The translations under genes were made by a program, and so were the position numbers. Under the pieces are notes generated by a model, which was given only the letters and a program-made list of their open reading frames with translations, did not search any database and was not told the origin of the DNA. Shown here piece by piece: positions 1 through 7,227 of a DNA stretch of 11,781 nt. The DNA is from CAYHOI01 sp964358175 (lineage in GTDB: Bacteria; Margulisbacteria; Riflemargulisbacteria; GWF2-35-9). The stretch lies in assembly GCA_964358175.1 (NCBI GenBank), contig CAYHOI010000061.1, positions 1 to 11,781 of the forward strand. The letters run 5' to 3'. Numbering within the stretch: the stretch's first letter is position 1; the number at the start of each line of letters is the position of its first letter.

Positions 1-75
1 TTCAACTCAGGCTTATCAGAATTCGTGACTAATCCCCCAGAAACTCATCGGTTACCGAACTACAGGATTCCGACA

Positions 76-104
76 TTGTCACCCGTTTTCAAATCCACTA
101 TACT
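76..104 (+). promoter_or_regulatory. sigma70-type promoter for tRNA-Cys (and probably mutY)
   Basis: A -35 box TTGTCA (76-81, five of six consensus bases) and a -10 box TATACT (99-104, five of six) are separated by exactly 17 bp. The predicted start near 111 lies about 10 nt before the mature tRNA. No terminator is visible between the tRNA and mutY, so the same promoter probably drives mutY. The stretch 1-75 holds nothing else I can support apart from a short palindrome TCGGT-T-ACCGA at 48-58. Confidence 0.7.
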
Positions 105-120
105 GTAATGCGAAATTCAC

Positions 121-195
121 GGAGACGTAGCCAAGTGGTAAGGCCGCGGTCTGCAAAACCGCTACTCGGCAGTTCAAATCTGCCCGTCTCCTCCA
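121..195 (+). tRNA. tRNA-Cys (GCA), CCA encoded
   Basis: The acceptor stem GGAGACG (121-127) pairs perfectly with CGTCTCC (185-191). The anticodon stem GCGGT (146-150) pairs with ACCGC (158-162) and encloses a seven-base loop with anticodon GCA at 153-155, which reads Cys codons UGY. The T-loop TTCAAAT follows. The discriminator base is T192, as expected for tRNA-Cys (U73), and the CCA end is encoded at 193-195. The mature body is 72 nt, normal for a short-variable-arm Cys tRNA. MutY starts 25 nt after the CCA with no intervening terminator, so tRNA 3' processing probably creates the mutY mRNA 5' end. Confidence 0.97.
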
Positions 196-220
196 TTCTT
201 CGACAAAGCTTAGGTACCAG

Positions 221-1321
221 ATGATAAAAAATAGACATGACGCGGATAACGTGATGATTCACTGGCCACTTTCTTTATTGGATTGGTATGCCAGAAATAA
301 GCGATCCTTGCCATGGAGAGATGATCCTGCGCCCTATCGGGTTTGGTTGAGTGAAGTCATGCTCCAACAAACGCAAGTGAATACTGTTTTGCCCTACTTT
401 GAGCGGTTTATTTCACGTTTCCCTGATGTGTTTTCTCTTGCGATGGCCGACCAGCAAGATGTTTTAAAGGTATGGGAAGGCCTAGGGTATTATTCCCGCG
501 CACGACATTTGCATAGAGCAGCCCAAGAGATTGTGCAGGGAAGTTCGGGGCAGTTGCCGACAACCGCGAAAGAGTGGGAAAGGGTGAATGGAATCGGCCC
601 ATACGCGAGTGCGGCCATTGCGAGCATCGCATTTGGAGAGGCGATTCCTGTCGTTGACGGCAATGTGATTCGTGTTTTTGCAAGGTTCCTGGGGATTCGA
701 ACGGATACTCGCGATCCAAAAGTGAGGGGACAAATATTTCTTTACTTAAAAGAGATCATTGTTTGCCATCCGCCTTCTGATTTCAATCAGGCGATCATGG
801 AATTGGGTGCGATTGTCTGTAAGCCCAAGAAACCCTTGTGTGAGCAATGCCCCCTGGTTGAGGAGTGTTTTGCAAAAAAGAACAAGGTAACGGAGCAATT
901 ACCTTTCAGATCCAAGGCCACAAAAATCCCCCATTATGAGGTCGGAGCCGCGCTCATATGGGACAAAGGAGCTGTTCTGATTACCCAGAGGCCAGAGGAT
1001 AAGATGCTAGGCGGATTGTGGGAATTCCCTGGAGGGAAGCAAGAGAAGGATGAGACTATTGAAGAAACGGTTCATCGAGAAATCAAAGAAGAAACAGGAT
1101 TAAAAATTCATCTGATTGGAAAGCTTGGACAGTATAAGCATGCCTATACCCACTTTTCAATTTGTCTACACGCATATCACAGCGAGCTGGTCAGCGGATC
1201 CGATATTCTGATCCCTGAGCTCAATTATCGATGGTGCAGGGTGGAGGAACTCACTGCCTATCCTTTTCCCGAGGTGGATCGCAAAATTATTCGAGATTTA
1301 CTTTTATCTGTTGAGGTATAA
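221..1321 (+). CDS. mutY: A/G-specific adenine DNA glycosylase MutY, with complete Nudix box in C-terminal domain
   Basis: A cytoplasmic base-excision repair enzyme that removes adenine mispaired with 8-oxoguanine. The 366-residue length is normal. The N-terminal part has the catalytic Glu45 in SEVMLQQTQV, a helix-hairpin-helix with VNGIGPYA (about 122-129), and the catalytic Asp146 in VVDGNV. A 4Fe-4S cluster loop follows (Cys200, 207, 210, 216; C-x6-C-x2-C-x5-C). Residues about 240-360 form the MutT-like 8-oxoG recognition domain. Its FSH-type loop reads Tyr309-Thr310-His311, with Thr in place of the usual Ser. Unusually, residues 272-294 match the full Nudix consensus (G272, E278, R286, E287, E290, E291, G293). 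The chosen ATG has a weak AGG upstream (211-213); GTG/ATG codons at 251/254 are alternatives. The gene lies directly behind tRNA-Cys and is probably co-transcribed with it. Confidence 0.97.
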   Translation: MIKNRHDADNVMIHWPLSLLDWYARNKRSLPWRDDPAPYRVWLSEVMLQQTQVNTVLPYFERFISRFPDVFSLAMADQQDVLKVWEGLGYYSRARHLHRAAQEIVQGSSGQLPTTAKEWERVNGIGPYASAAIASIAFGEAIPVVDGNVIRVFARFLGIRTDTRDPKVRGQIFLYLKEIIVCHPPSDFNQAIMELGAIVCKPKKPLCEQCPLVEECFAKKNKVTEQLPFRSKATKIPHYEVGAALIWDKGAVLITQRPEDKMLGGLWEFPGGKQEKDETIEETVHREIKEETGLKIHLIGKLGQYKHAYTHFSICLHAYHSELVSGSDILIPELNYRWCRVEELTAYPFPEVDRKIIRDLLLSVEV

Positions 1322-1346
1322 TAGACTTACAGGAGTGTGGTGAATT

Positions 1347-1529
1347 GTGCTTTATGACCAAATCGGTATTTCCCCGCCAATCCTGAGTTCTGTTCAACCC
1401 ATTCAGTATCCTTACAGAATTCTTCACTATGAAAAAGTACAGGATGTCTTGGCGCAGAAAGAGATAAACCGTTTGAGGAAGTGGTATGAGAGGCAACAAA
1501 AAAAAGGACAGTTTTCCAGCCTTGTTTGA
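1347..1529 (+). CDS. small protein of unknown function (60 aa)
   Basis: I do not recognise this protein. It would start with GTG at 1347, preceded by AGGAG (1331-1335) at an 11-nt spacing, and lies 25 bp after mutY on the same strand, so it would share its transcript. The product has a Pro/Ile/Tyr-rich first half and a strongly basic, probably helical second half (EINRLRKWYERQQKKG). It has no signal peptide or membrane segment. Its stop is four bases from the stop of the convergent BioD-like gene, and its last codons overlap the minus-strand terminator hairpin. The plausible ribosome binding site and tight packing favour a real gene. The short length and lack of a recognisable family keep confidence modest. 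Confidence 0.5.
   Translation: MLYDQIGISPPILSSVQPIQYPYRILHYEKVQDVLAQKEINRLRKWYERQQKKGQFSSLV
1498..1523 (-). terminator. intrinsic terminator of the sbcB/BioD-like transcript
   Basis: Read on the minus strand, AAGGCTGG-AAAA-CTGTCCTT forms an eight-position stem (one C/T mismatch, two G/T pairs) with a four-base loop. It is followed directly by a run of T residues (plus-strand A run 1498-1505). It lies 11 bp beyond the stop of the BioD-like gene, as expected for the end of the long minus-strand transcription unit, and sits inside the 3' end of the convergent 60-codon gene. Confidence 0.62.
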
Positions 1530-1533
1530 GTCT

Positions 1534-2625
1534 CTACAAGTGGCTTGAAATATAATCCTTGTCGATATAGTCTTCGATGAGTTGCTTGGCGGTTGTAATT
1601 TTTTTCTTATCATTCACCGTTATTTTCACATCCAAATGGCTGACCTTTTTTGCGGTCTCGTAGGTATCGAGGGAGACATGGAAGATGGGGATGGAAGATT
1701 TGAGAAGCAGAGAAGTAACATTCCCTCTGGGAAGAATCCCGCCGGTTAAAATGATTCCAGCCAATTGATTGTCAGGCGTAAGCATTGAGAGAGCCAGTGC
1801 CGCGAGCAAGACGTCTTCTCGATCTCCGGGTGTGATCAGCAGACTGTCTTTTTTGAGATAGGACATCACGTAGTGGGGTGTCATTGCACCGACCACGACA
1901 TCCCTAATATTGGTGAACTGATAGGCTCCCTCGTTGAGTACATCAGCTTTCAATGCTTCTTTGAGCAAAAACATATTAGGGGAAGACAATTCTTCCTTGA
2001 AGGGCATAAAACCCAAAACGTGTATCCCATAATTTGCGAACCCACGGGTCAGTATGGATTTGATCTTTTCATACTTGGACTCGAGCACTTTGTTGACGAT
2101 GACGCCGAGCACTTCAACGCCCTCCTGATCGAAGAGTGCCTTGTTGAGCATGACTTCATCGATGGTGTTCCCGATACCGCCTGGAACCAGCAAAATGACC
2201 TTGGCCCCAAGCATTTTGGCGACAAATGCATTGCTGAGATCCAGTACAGATCCTACTCCGGCATGCCCAGTTCCCTCAACGATCATGAAATCTTTTCCTT
2301 GCGAAACCCGTTTGTAGCTCTCCAGAAGATCTGCACGTAAAACACCTTTCATCTCTTGGCGATTCTCAATATATCGTTCTGTATAGCCACTCGGGATCGC
2401 GATGGGACTCGTAAGCTTGATGTCAATCATGGATTGAAAGATGGTTTCAATGAGGTAGGAGTCTTTATCAACCTGTTGATCGTTGACCAGAACGTACTGT
2501 TGTCCAACAGGTTTAATGAACCCAACGTTCATATTTTGTTGACGAAGACAATGATACAGGCCGATGGACGTGGTGGTTTTTCCATCACTTTGACCTGTTG
2601 CGGCGATGAAGAGTGTCTTACACAT
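1534..2625 (-). CDS. BioD-like P-loop / DRTGG-domain protein (phosphotransacetylase N-terminal-type)
   Basis: The 363-residue product resembles the regulatory N-terminal part of long phosphotransacetylases (BioD-like P-loop plus DRTGG domain) but has no catalytic Pta domain. A Walker A-type loop GQSDGKTT lies at residues 11-18. The segment VEGTGHAGVGS followed by LSNA and VPGGIGNTIDE is typical of the BioD-like fold. The C-terminal portion (about 225-330), with LLITPGDREDVLLAAL and GIILTGG, matches a DRTGG domain, a likely ligand-sensing module. No signal peptide is seen, so it is cytoplasmic. The ATG follows the sbcB stop by 4 bp, so it is co-transcribed with sbcB, and the gene ends at an intrinsic terminator. 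The substrate is unknown. It is not dethiobiotin synthetase itself, because the canonical BioD loop and length do not fit. Confidence 0.8.
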   Translation of the reverse strand: MCKTLFIAATGQSDGKTTTSIGLYHCLRQQNMNVGFIKPVGQQYVLVNDQQVDKDSYLIETIFQSMIDIKLTSPIAIPSGYTERYIENRQEMKGVLRADLLESYKRVSQGKDFMIVEGTGHAGVGSVLDLSNAFVAKMLGAKVILLVPGGIGNTIDEVMLNKALFDQEGVEVLGVIVNKVLESKYEKIKSILTRGFANYGIHVLGFMPFKEELSSPNMFLLKEALKADVLNEGAYQFTNIRDVVVGAMTPHYVMSYLKKDSLLITPGDREDVLLAALALSMLTPDNQLAGIILTGGILPRGNVTSLLLKSSIPIFHVSLDTYETAKKVSHLDVKITVNDKKKITTAKQLIEDYIDKDYISSHL

Positions 2626-2629
2626 GAGC

Positions 2630-4054
2630 TTATTCTAACACAATGTTGGCGTTCGTCATGTATTGAAATAGTTTCTCGGCAATTGGCTTGAATTTCTCGT
2701 CGCGGAGAGCCTTGTTCAACTGGTCTTTGTAATCGGCCATGGTTTTCTGTCGGCTTGCCAAAATAGTGTGCCGACGTTCCTCACAAAAGGCCTTCCATGA
2801 GATTTTGTCAGCTACACTGAGGGCTTCGGGATAGTTGCGTCCTTTCCAACGAAAAAACATGTGAGGGATTCGGGGGTCTTTTGTTTTGAGCGTAAGCTCG
2901 CTTATTGTGTCTGATGTTGCCTCATGGACGCGGGTCAACTGGAATCGATCAGAAGGACTGAAGAATCCGCCTGAGTAGATTTGTGTGTCTGGATCATTGT
3001 CCGTAGATTTGTTAAAGGACTCTTTTTCGTAAATTTGGGACAACTTTTTCATGACCGAGGTTTCTGCGTCGAGTAATTTCTGAAAATGTGTTTCACAAGT
3101 TTCTCGTGAAATGTGCAGCCGCTCATAGGATTCACGATCCAAGACAGACACTGGAGCTAGAATAGGGCATTTGTTGAGATGAATCCCTTTGAGATGAATC
3201 CGATGGGCATAGCGGGGGTTTTCCTTGTCTGCAAAAATAAGCTCTTCGACCTCCTTTACCGGTAGATCAATCAAATCCTTCGGATCATAGCGCAAATCGT
3301 AACTCAGAACATAGTTTTTTCGGGTTGGGTGTTCCATGAGAGGGATGACCAGAGAGGTACATCCGTGTTCCGAAGCAAGAATGCGAGAGGTGTGTACGAG
3401 AATTTCCTTTTGAGATAGCAACGCTGAAACGGCACTTTTATCCCGATGTTCATAGCAATAATTAAACAATTTAGGGTTGTTCTGAAAAATGAGTCTCGCG
3501 AGAGCAATGGTATGATACACGTCCGCAAGGGCGTCATGCGATTCGCCTCCGGAAAGCTGATTTTCCTTGGCAAGGTCTGCCAGTTTAAATGAAGGTCGGT
3601 GCTCCTCAGTGAGGGGCCATTTGATGTTGCCGGGCCTCAGATCATGGGTGAGGCGTACCATGTCTATCAAATCCCATCGGGAGTTGCCGTCTGCCCATTC
3701 TCGCCTGTACGGATCAAAGAAGTTGCGATAAAGGGCATTTCGGATAAACTCATCATCAAACCGTATGGAATTGTAGCCTAGAACGCACGTCCCAGGGACG
3801 CCGAGAATCCCGTTAATCTGGTGAATAAACTCATGCTCGCATAATCCTTTTTGCTCTGTATCAACAGGAGTAATGCCCGTGAGTAAACATGCTTCAATAT
3901 CAGGAAGGTAATCTTCGGACACTTTGCAATAGAGAACGACCGGTTCCTCAACGATTTCAAGAGAATTGTTAGTGCGAACGCAAGCAAATTGAGCGATACG
4001 ATCCAGTTGCGGGTTGATGCCAAAAGTTTCCAGATCATAGAAAAGATAGGTCAC
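2630..4054 (-). CDS. sbcB: exodeoxyribonuclease I (SbcB/ExoI)
   Basis: A single-strand-specific 3'-5' DNA exonuclease used in recombination and mismatch repair, cytoplasmic. At 474 residues it matches the E. coli enzyme almost exactly in length. The DEDDh active site is complete: Asp7 and Glu9 (YDLETFG), Asp100 (GYNSIRFDDE), His173 and Asp178 (SHDALAD). All five are offset by the same 8 residues from E. coli D15/E17/D108/H181/D186 as I remember them. The typical segments RNFFDPY and NSRWDLID are present, and the C-terminal half corresponds to the ExoI SH3-like/helical region. The start is GTG, abutting the stop of the FMN-binding gene with no gap and no clear Shine-Dalgarno sequence, so translation is probably coupled. 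The same-strand BioD-like gene follows after 4 bp. Confidence 0.95.
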   Translation of the reverse strand: MTYLFYDLETFGINPQLDRIAQFACVRTNNSLEIVEEPVVLYCKVSEDYLPDIEACLLTGITPVDTEQKGLCEHEFIHQINGILGVPGTCVLGYNSIRFDDEFIRNALYRNFFDPYRREWADGNSRWDLIDMVRLTHDLRPGNIKWPLTEEHRPSFKLADLAKENQLSGGESHDALADVYHTIALARLIFQNNPKLFNYCYEHRDKSAVSALLSQKEILVHTSRILASEHGCTSLVIPLMEHPTRKNYVLSYDLRYDPKDLIDLPVKEVEELIFADKENPRYAHRIHLKGIHLNKCPILAPVSVLDRESYERLHISRETCETHFQKLLDAETSVMKKLSQIYEKESFNKSTDNDPDTQIYSGGFFSPSDRFQLTRVHEATSDTISELTLKTKDPRIPHMFFRWKGRNYPEALSVADKISWKAFCEERRHTILASRQKTMADYKDQLNKALRDEKFKPIAEKLFQYMTNANIVLE

Positions 4055-4600
4055 TTAGTGCTTATTATACAAAACATCCATGAGAATCAAGCTGTTCTTG
4101 GCAGCCGGCCCCAAAGACTTTGAAGTAACCGTTGCCCCTGTAATTCCCTTGAGATCTTTTCCCACTTCAAGTGTATTCTGCAGAGAGACCCCTTTGAGTT
4201 GATCAAGAAACTTGCGCTGAGTAATCATCTTTCCGCGAGCCTCTTCATGTGCAAGCACGACGATATCAGAAACAATCTTTTTCTCAGGATCCATCGCAAC
4301 CATGTATTCGATCGGCCCCCATTTCCCGGCCTCAATATCCTTCACACAAACAACAGTGACCTTGCCTTCTTTTTTGCCGACCAGAAAGCGGATTTCCTTT
4401 TCATCTTTTAGCTTCTCGATGCCTGCTCTGGAGTTAACTGCTGCAATCAACTCCGGAGTCAAAGCCACAACAACCTCCTCGGGAGAACCCTCGATCCCAG
4501 GCATCAGCTTCTTAATGGCCTCTGTATCTTCCATCACTCTTGTAGCAAAACAGCTTGTAGCCAGAAAGACGGATAGCATGACGATAACTACAATTTTCAT
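4055..4600 (-). CDS. exported FMN-binding domain protein (likely covalently flavinylated)
   Basis: A 181-residue single-domain protein related to the FMN-binding domain of RnfG/NqrC/NosR-type proteins. Residues 1-19 form a short signal peptide. FLATSC ending at Cys17 could be an atypical lipobox (Ala rather than Leu at -3), so either a periplasmic protein or a lipoprotein is possible. Near the C-terminus, GITGATVTS (152-160) is the flavinylation motif, and Thr157 is the predicted site of phosphoester FMN attachment by ApbE. An ApbE gene lies upstream in the same cluster (7262-8287). AAAGGA upstream of the ATG is a good ribosome binding site. The gap to the preceding barrel gene is 17 bp and sbcB follows with no gap. 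It is inferred to be a one- or two-electron carrier in the cell envelope; its redox partners are unknown. Confidence 0.87.
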   Translation of the reverse strand: MKIVVIVMLSVFLATSCFATRVMEDTEAIKKLMPGIEGSPEEVVVALTPELIAAVNSRAGIEKLKDEKEIRFLVGKKEGKVTVVCVKDIEAGKWGPIEYMVAMDPEKKIVSDIVVLAHEEARGKMITQRKFLDQLKGVSLQNTLEVGKDLKGITGATVTSKSLGPAAKNSLILMDVLYNKH

Positions 4601-4617
4601 AATAATGTCCTTTCTGA

Positions 4618-5820
4618 TTAAAAGCTTATTCTTGTTCCAAGGATCAAACGGTTAAAGGCAAGATTCTCGTAGGCATAAGTGCCACCGTCTTTAATGTTGG
4701 TTGGGAGCAAACTGTCATTTCGAGTATAATTCGAATTTTCGAGTGTGCACATGATCATGATATTTCTATCCAGGTAGTACTGAAGGCTACAGGCGAAATC
4801 AATGTAAGTTTCTCTGGCATCATCTGCATTAAAGGCATATCCCCCATTGATATTATTGATCCAAACGCATGCATAATTTGCAATGAGGTTTAACTGGTCT
4901 GATAAGCTGTACTTCAAAACCGCATTATACCCAGTGGTACGCGCTAAATCTGTGGAGGATGTTTTTGCAGAAGTATAGGCATTCTTTGAAGTAACACTGG
5001 CTGTTTGTTGAATGCTACGTCCGTTGGCTTGAAATGAAGCCAAACATTCGGAGCGAAAGTAGATTGGGCCATGGGTAACTTCTGCACCCAACGAATACCG
5101 AATATCATCATCGACTCCATTGGAACGCCGATTGTTAAAATAAGTCATTCCCCACTTCACACCCATAGCCTCTGGCTCCAGTTTCACGAGCCAGCCGATA
5201 TTCTGATTGGTGTCCAGATGGTTGGAGGCTCCGTTGACGATTTGAACCGTTGCAGGAAGCTTAATCCCTGAGACTTCAAAAGATTTCTTGAGTTCAAGGC
5301 CACTGTCAGAGACGGCATTGTCCGCAAGGGATGAAAACTTGGTTTCCATAATAGAATCTTTCCAGGACAGGAAATCACCGTAATCCCAAGTGAGTTTAAG
5401 ACGCATAATCCCCGTGGACAAGAGACAGCCACCGGGTAATCTGTAGATGATTTTGGCATTTTCCCAATTCTGTCCATTAAACAAACTGGCAGAGGTATTT
5501 CGCTGAGCATTAATGTCAGACCCAAAACGTGGAGTGGATCTTGTATCAGAGGTATAGGTCTGATCCAGTTGAATGGACACTGTCTCAGAAAAAGGGTGTG
5601 CATAAGAGAGCATAATATAATCCACGGCTGCGCCGATATATCCCCCCGTTGTTGAGGTTGTCTCGGTTCCGGCAGCGGTTCTTAATAATCGAGTTCCAGA
5701 AGAAGAATCGTAGGGGAGAAATCGCATGCAACCACCCAACGTGGTTTCATAGCTGCTGACAGGACTCCATAGTCCTAGGATTATACTGGTTAAAATACTG
5801 AAAACTAATTTATTACGCAT
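4618..5820 (-). CDS. outer-membrane beta-barrel (porin-like) protein, paralogue 2
   Basis: About 400 residues. A signal peptide (MRNKLVFSILTS..., probable cleavage after VSS) precedes alternating hydrophobic/polar strands rich in Tyr, Thr, Asn and Gly, ending ...LILGTRISF with the C-terminal Phe typical of barrels assembled by the BAM machinery. It is a diverged paralogue of the upstream gene: both have GTR.(V/L)R..(A/S)GTET near the N-terminus, LTWDYGD(F/L)LSW centrally, a (D)SG(I/L)E(V/L)(R/K)K segment, and YENL..NR.(L)IGTR at the end. Three ATGs lie in a row (5826, 5823, 5820). AAGGAGG sits 1, 4 and 7 nt before them, so I chose the third. The gene lies 26 bp after paralogue 1 and 17 bp before the FMN-binding gene, so it is probably in one operon. 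Family and pore specificity are not recognised. Confidence 0.8.
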   Translation of the reverse strand: MRNKLVFSILTSIILGLWSPVSSYETTLGGCMRFLPYDSSSGTRLLRTAAGTETTSTTGGYIGAAVDYIMLSYAHPFSETVSIQLDQTYTSDTRSTPRFGSDINAQRNTSASLFNGQNWENAKIIYRLPGGCLLSTGIMRLKLTWDYGDFLSWKDSIMETKFSSLADNAVSDSGLELKKSFEVSGIKLPATVQIVNGASNHLDTNQNIGWLVKLEPEAMGVKWGMTYFNNRRSNGVDDDIRYSLGAEVTHGPIYFRSECLASFQANGRSIQQTASVTSKNAYTSAKTSSTDLARTTGYNAVLKYSLSDQLNLIANYACVWINNINGGYAFNADDARETYIDFACSLQYYLDRNIMIMCTLENSNYTRNDSLLPTNIKDGGTYAYENLAFNRLILGTRISF

Positions 5821-5827
5821 CATCATT

Positions 5828-5834
5828 CCTCCTT
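5828..5834 (-). promoter_or_regulatory. strong ribosome binding site that decides the start of barrel paralogue 2
   Basis: AAGGAGG on the minus strand is an almost perfect anti-16S match. Its spacing to three consecutive ATG codons is 1, 4 and 7 nt. Only the third (5820) has normal spacing, which argues that annotation from 5826 would add two residues. Confidence 0.7.
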
Positions 5835-5846
5835 TGTTCTATATGA

Positions 5847-7058
5847 CTAAAATGTAAACCTGGTTCCGATAAGAAATCGGTTATAATTCAGGTTTTCGTA
5901 GGGGTAAATGCTATAAGCACTTACTGCGGAAGATACGCCACTATCAGTGCGCGTCCAATTCCCGAATTGGTACGTGACGAGAATAGATGCTCCATCGGCC
6001 ACTGTGAATATAGCTCCGAGATAGATGTCCTCATCTTTTTCTAAAGCATCCGCAGAAAAAGCAGTGCTACTAGACATAAAATTCGCAAGATAAACGTAAT
6101 ACATGGCTTCCAGCTTTAGCCAGTCGGACACTTGATATTTCAGAACAGAGTAGTATCCCCCATAAGTTTTGTCATCTCTGTCCGAAATTGTTGCCAAAGT
6201 GGTGTTGGTGGTTGTTGAACCTGGTGCGATCAAATAACGCTCGGAACTTTGTCGAGTCTGGGTATACTCGCTTCGCACATACCAAGGGCCATTCGAATAT
6301 TGAATACCTGTTGCATAGCGAAAGTCTGAACTGCCCGTGCTGAGATTGCTTTTCCAGCCGGTTAAGTGGAACTTAAAGTCACCCAGTTCCGGTTCGACAC
6401 GGCCTAGAAATGCAAGCGTCTGATCCCCATCCACGTAACGGTAAGCCCCGTTCATGATTTGAACCGTCAGTGGAAGGCTGTATCCCAGAAGGTCATAGGT
6501 TTTTCTGACCTCGATGCCACTATCATGGATTGCTGCTGCGCTACAGCTAAATTTGCTGAAGAGCGTGGTGTCCTCCCAGGAAAGAAGATCCCCATAATCC
6601 CAGGTTAACTTGCCGAAAAGCATCCCCAGTTGGGCTTCATAATCATCGGGTAGTCTCAAGTTGATCGCGAATACATCCGAGTGAGTGGCATTGTATCCCA
6701 AATTGGCCGTATTGGAGGTCTTTGAAGAGACTCCAAATGCCCGACCGTACGAAGCAGTCGCGCCGCTGTTAGCGTAGAACGTGAAGAAAGATGTGAGAGA
6801 AATCCAGTTGTTGATCGCTGAATTAAAATAAGCAGAAATGAAATTCATGGTAAAACCACTATTTTTTTGACCGGTCGTAGCTGTTTCTGTGCCGGAGGTA
6901 TTGCGTACCGTTCTGGTTCCAAATTCGTTATCGAGATAAATATATTTAAAGTGCCCGCCGACTCGGGTGGATGGGCTGGACTCTGCCTCTTTTGCAAGAG
7001 CGAATGAAAAAGCTATCAAGAGCAGAAATATTACTGAGAAAAGGTATCGCTTAATCAT
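5847..7058 (-). CDS. outer-membrane beta-barrel (porin-like) protein, paralogue 1
   Basis: 403 residues. A clear signal peptide (residues 1-22, hydrophobic core IFLLLIAFSFALA, likely cut after ALA) is followed by a barrel-like pattern of amphipathic strands and a terminal RFLIGTRFTF ending in Phe. GGHFKYIYLDNEFGTR near the mature N-terminus resembles porin first-strand sequences. Shared motifs with the next gene (LTWDYGD.LSW, YENL..NR) show the two arose by duplication. AAGGAG ends 7 nt before the ATG. It is the first gene after a structured 203-bp intergenic region with a promoter candidate, and heads the run paralogue 1 - paralogue 2 - FMN-binding protein - sbcB - BioD-like. The specific porin family and substrate are unrecognised. 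Confidence 0.8.
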   Translation of the reverse strand: MIKRYLFSVIFLLLIAFSFALAKEAESSPSTRVGGHFKYIYLDNEFGTRTVRNTSGTETATTGQKNSGFTMNFISAYFNSAINNWISLTSFFTFYANSGATASYGRAFGVSSKTSNTANLGYNATHSDVFAINLRLPDDYEAQLGMLFGKLTWDYGDLLSWEDTTLFSKFSCSAAAIHDSGIEVRKTYDLLGYSLPLTVQIMNGAYRYVDGDQTLAFLGRVEPELGDFKFHLTGWKSNLSTGSSDFRYATGIQYSNGPWYVRSEYTQTRQSSERYLIAPGSTTTNTTLATISDRDDKTYGGYYSVLKYQVSDWLKLEAMYYVYLANFMSSSTAFSADALEKDEDIYLGAIFTVADGASILVTYQFGNWTRTDSGVSSAVSAYSIYPYENLNYNRFLIGTRFTF

Positions 7059-7090
7059 TGGCCACTCCTTCCAAGACTTCCGTGTTTCAA

Positions 7091-7122
7091 AGTATATACT
7101 CTTGCGGAAATGGTTTTCGCCG
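7091..7122 (+). repeat. hairpin repeat, copy A
   Basis: Copy A begins with the perfect palindrome AGTATATACT (7091-7100), then CTT and GCGGAAA-TGG-TTTTCGC (7104-7120), a seven-pair hairpin with loop TGG. It is inverted relative to copies B and C downstream. Aligned to B it differs by roughly one base and one gap over the core TACTCTT..GCG.AAATGGTTTT. Confidence 0.7.
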
Positions 7123-7171
7123 TTGTCATTCGTCGCTCATTTACGCACAGTAAACGTCGCTCCTCATTCCT

Positions 7172-7199
7172 AGCCGAAAAACCATTTTCGCTAAGAGTA
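7172..7199 (-). repeat. hairpin repeat, copy B
   Basis: On the minus strand this reads TACTCTTAGCGAAAATGG followed by TTTTTCGGCT. It is the same element as copy A in inverted orientation, lacking the full TATATACT head. A and B can pair into a stem of about 22 bp around a central inverted repeat TTTAC-GCACA-GTAAA (7140-7154). Confidence 0.68.
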
Positions 7200-7201
7200 A
7201 C

Positions 7202-7227
7202 AAAAAACCGGAAACCATTTCGGTTTT
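7202..7227 (-). terminator. intrinsic terminator after the FMN transferase gene
   Basis: The minus strand reads AAAACCGAAA-TGG-TTTCCGGTTTTTT: a stem of about ten pairs with one bulge, a three-base loop and a terminal run of six T. It lies about 35 bp beyond the ApbE stop. Because a promoter candidate sits just before it, it could instead act as an attenuator at the very start of the barrel-operon leader. Confidence 0.6.

Noticed and set aside
1..108. Open frame from the window start (35 codons to TAA) that could be the 3' end of an upstream gene
   Set aside because: It runs through the tRNA promoter, shows no recognisable motif, and other frames also end within 35 bases, so no coding call is supported.
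1873..2340. 155-codon plus-strand frame
   Set aside because: It is entirely inside and antisense to the BioD-like gene, whose P-loop and DRTGG motifs make that strand clearly the coding one.
4055..4600. RnfG or NqrC subunit
   Set aside because: Only the FMN-binding domain is shared; no other Rnf or Nqr subunits are present and the protein is short, so a specific symbol is not justified.
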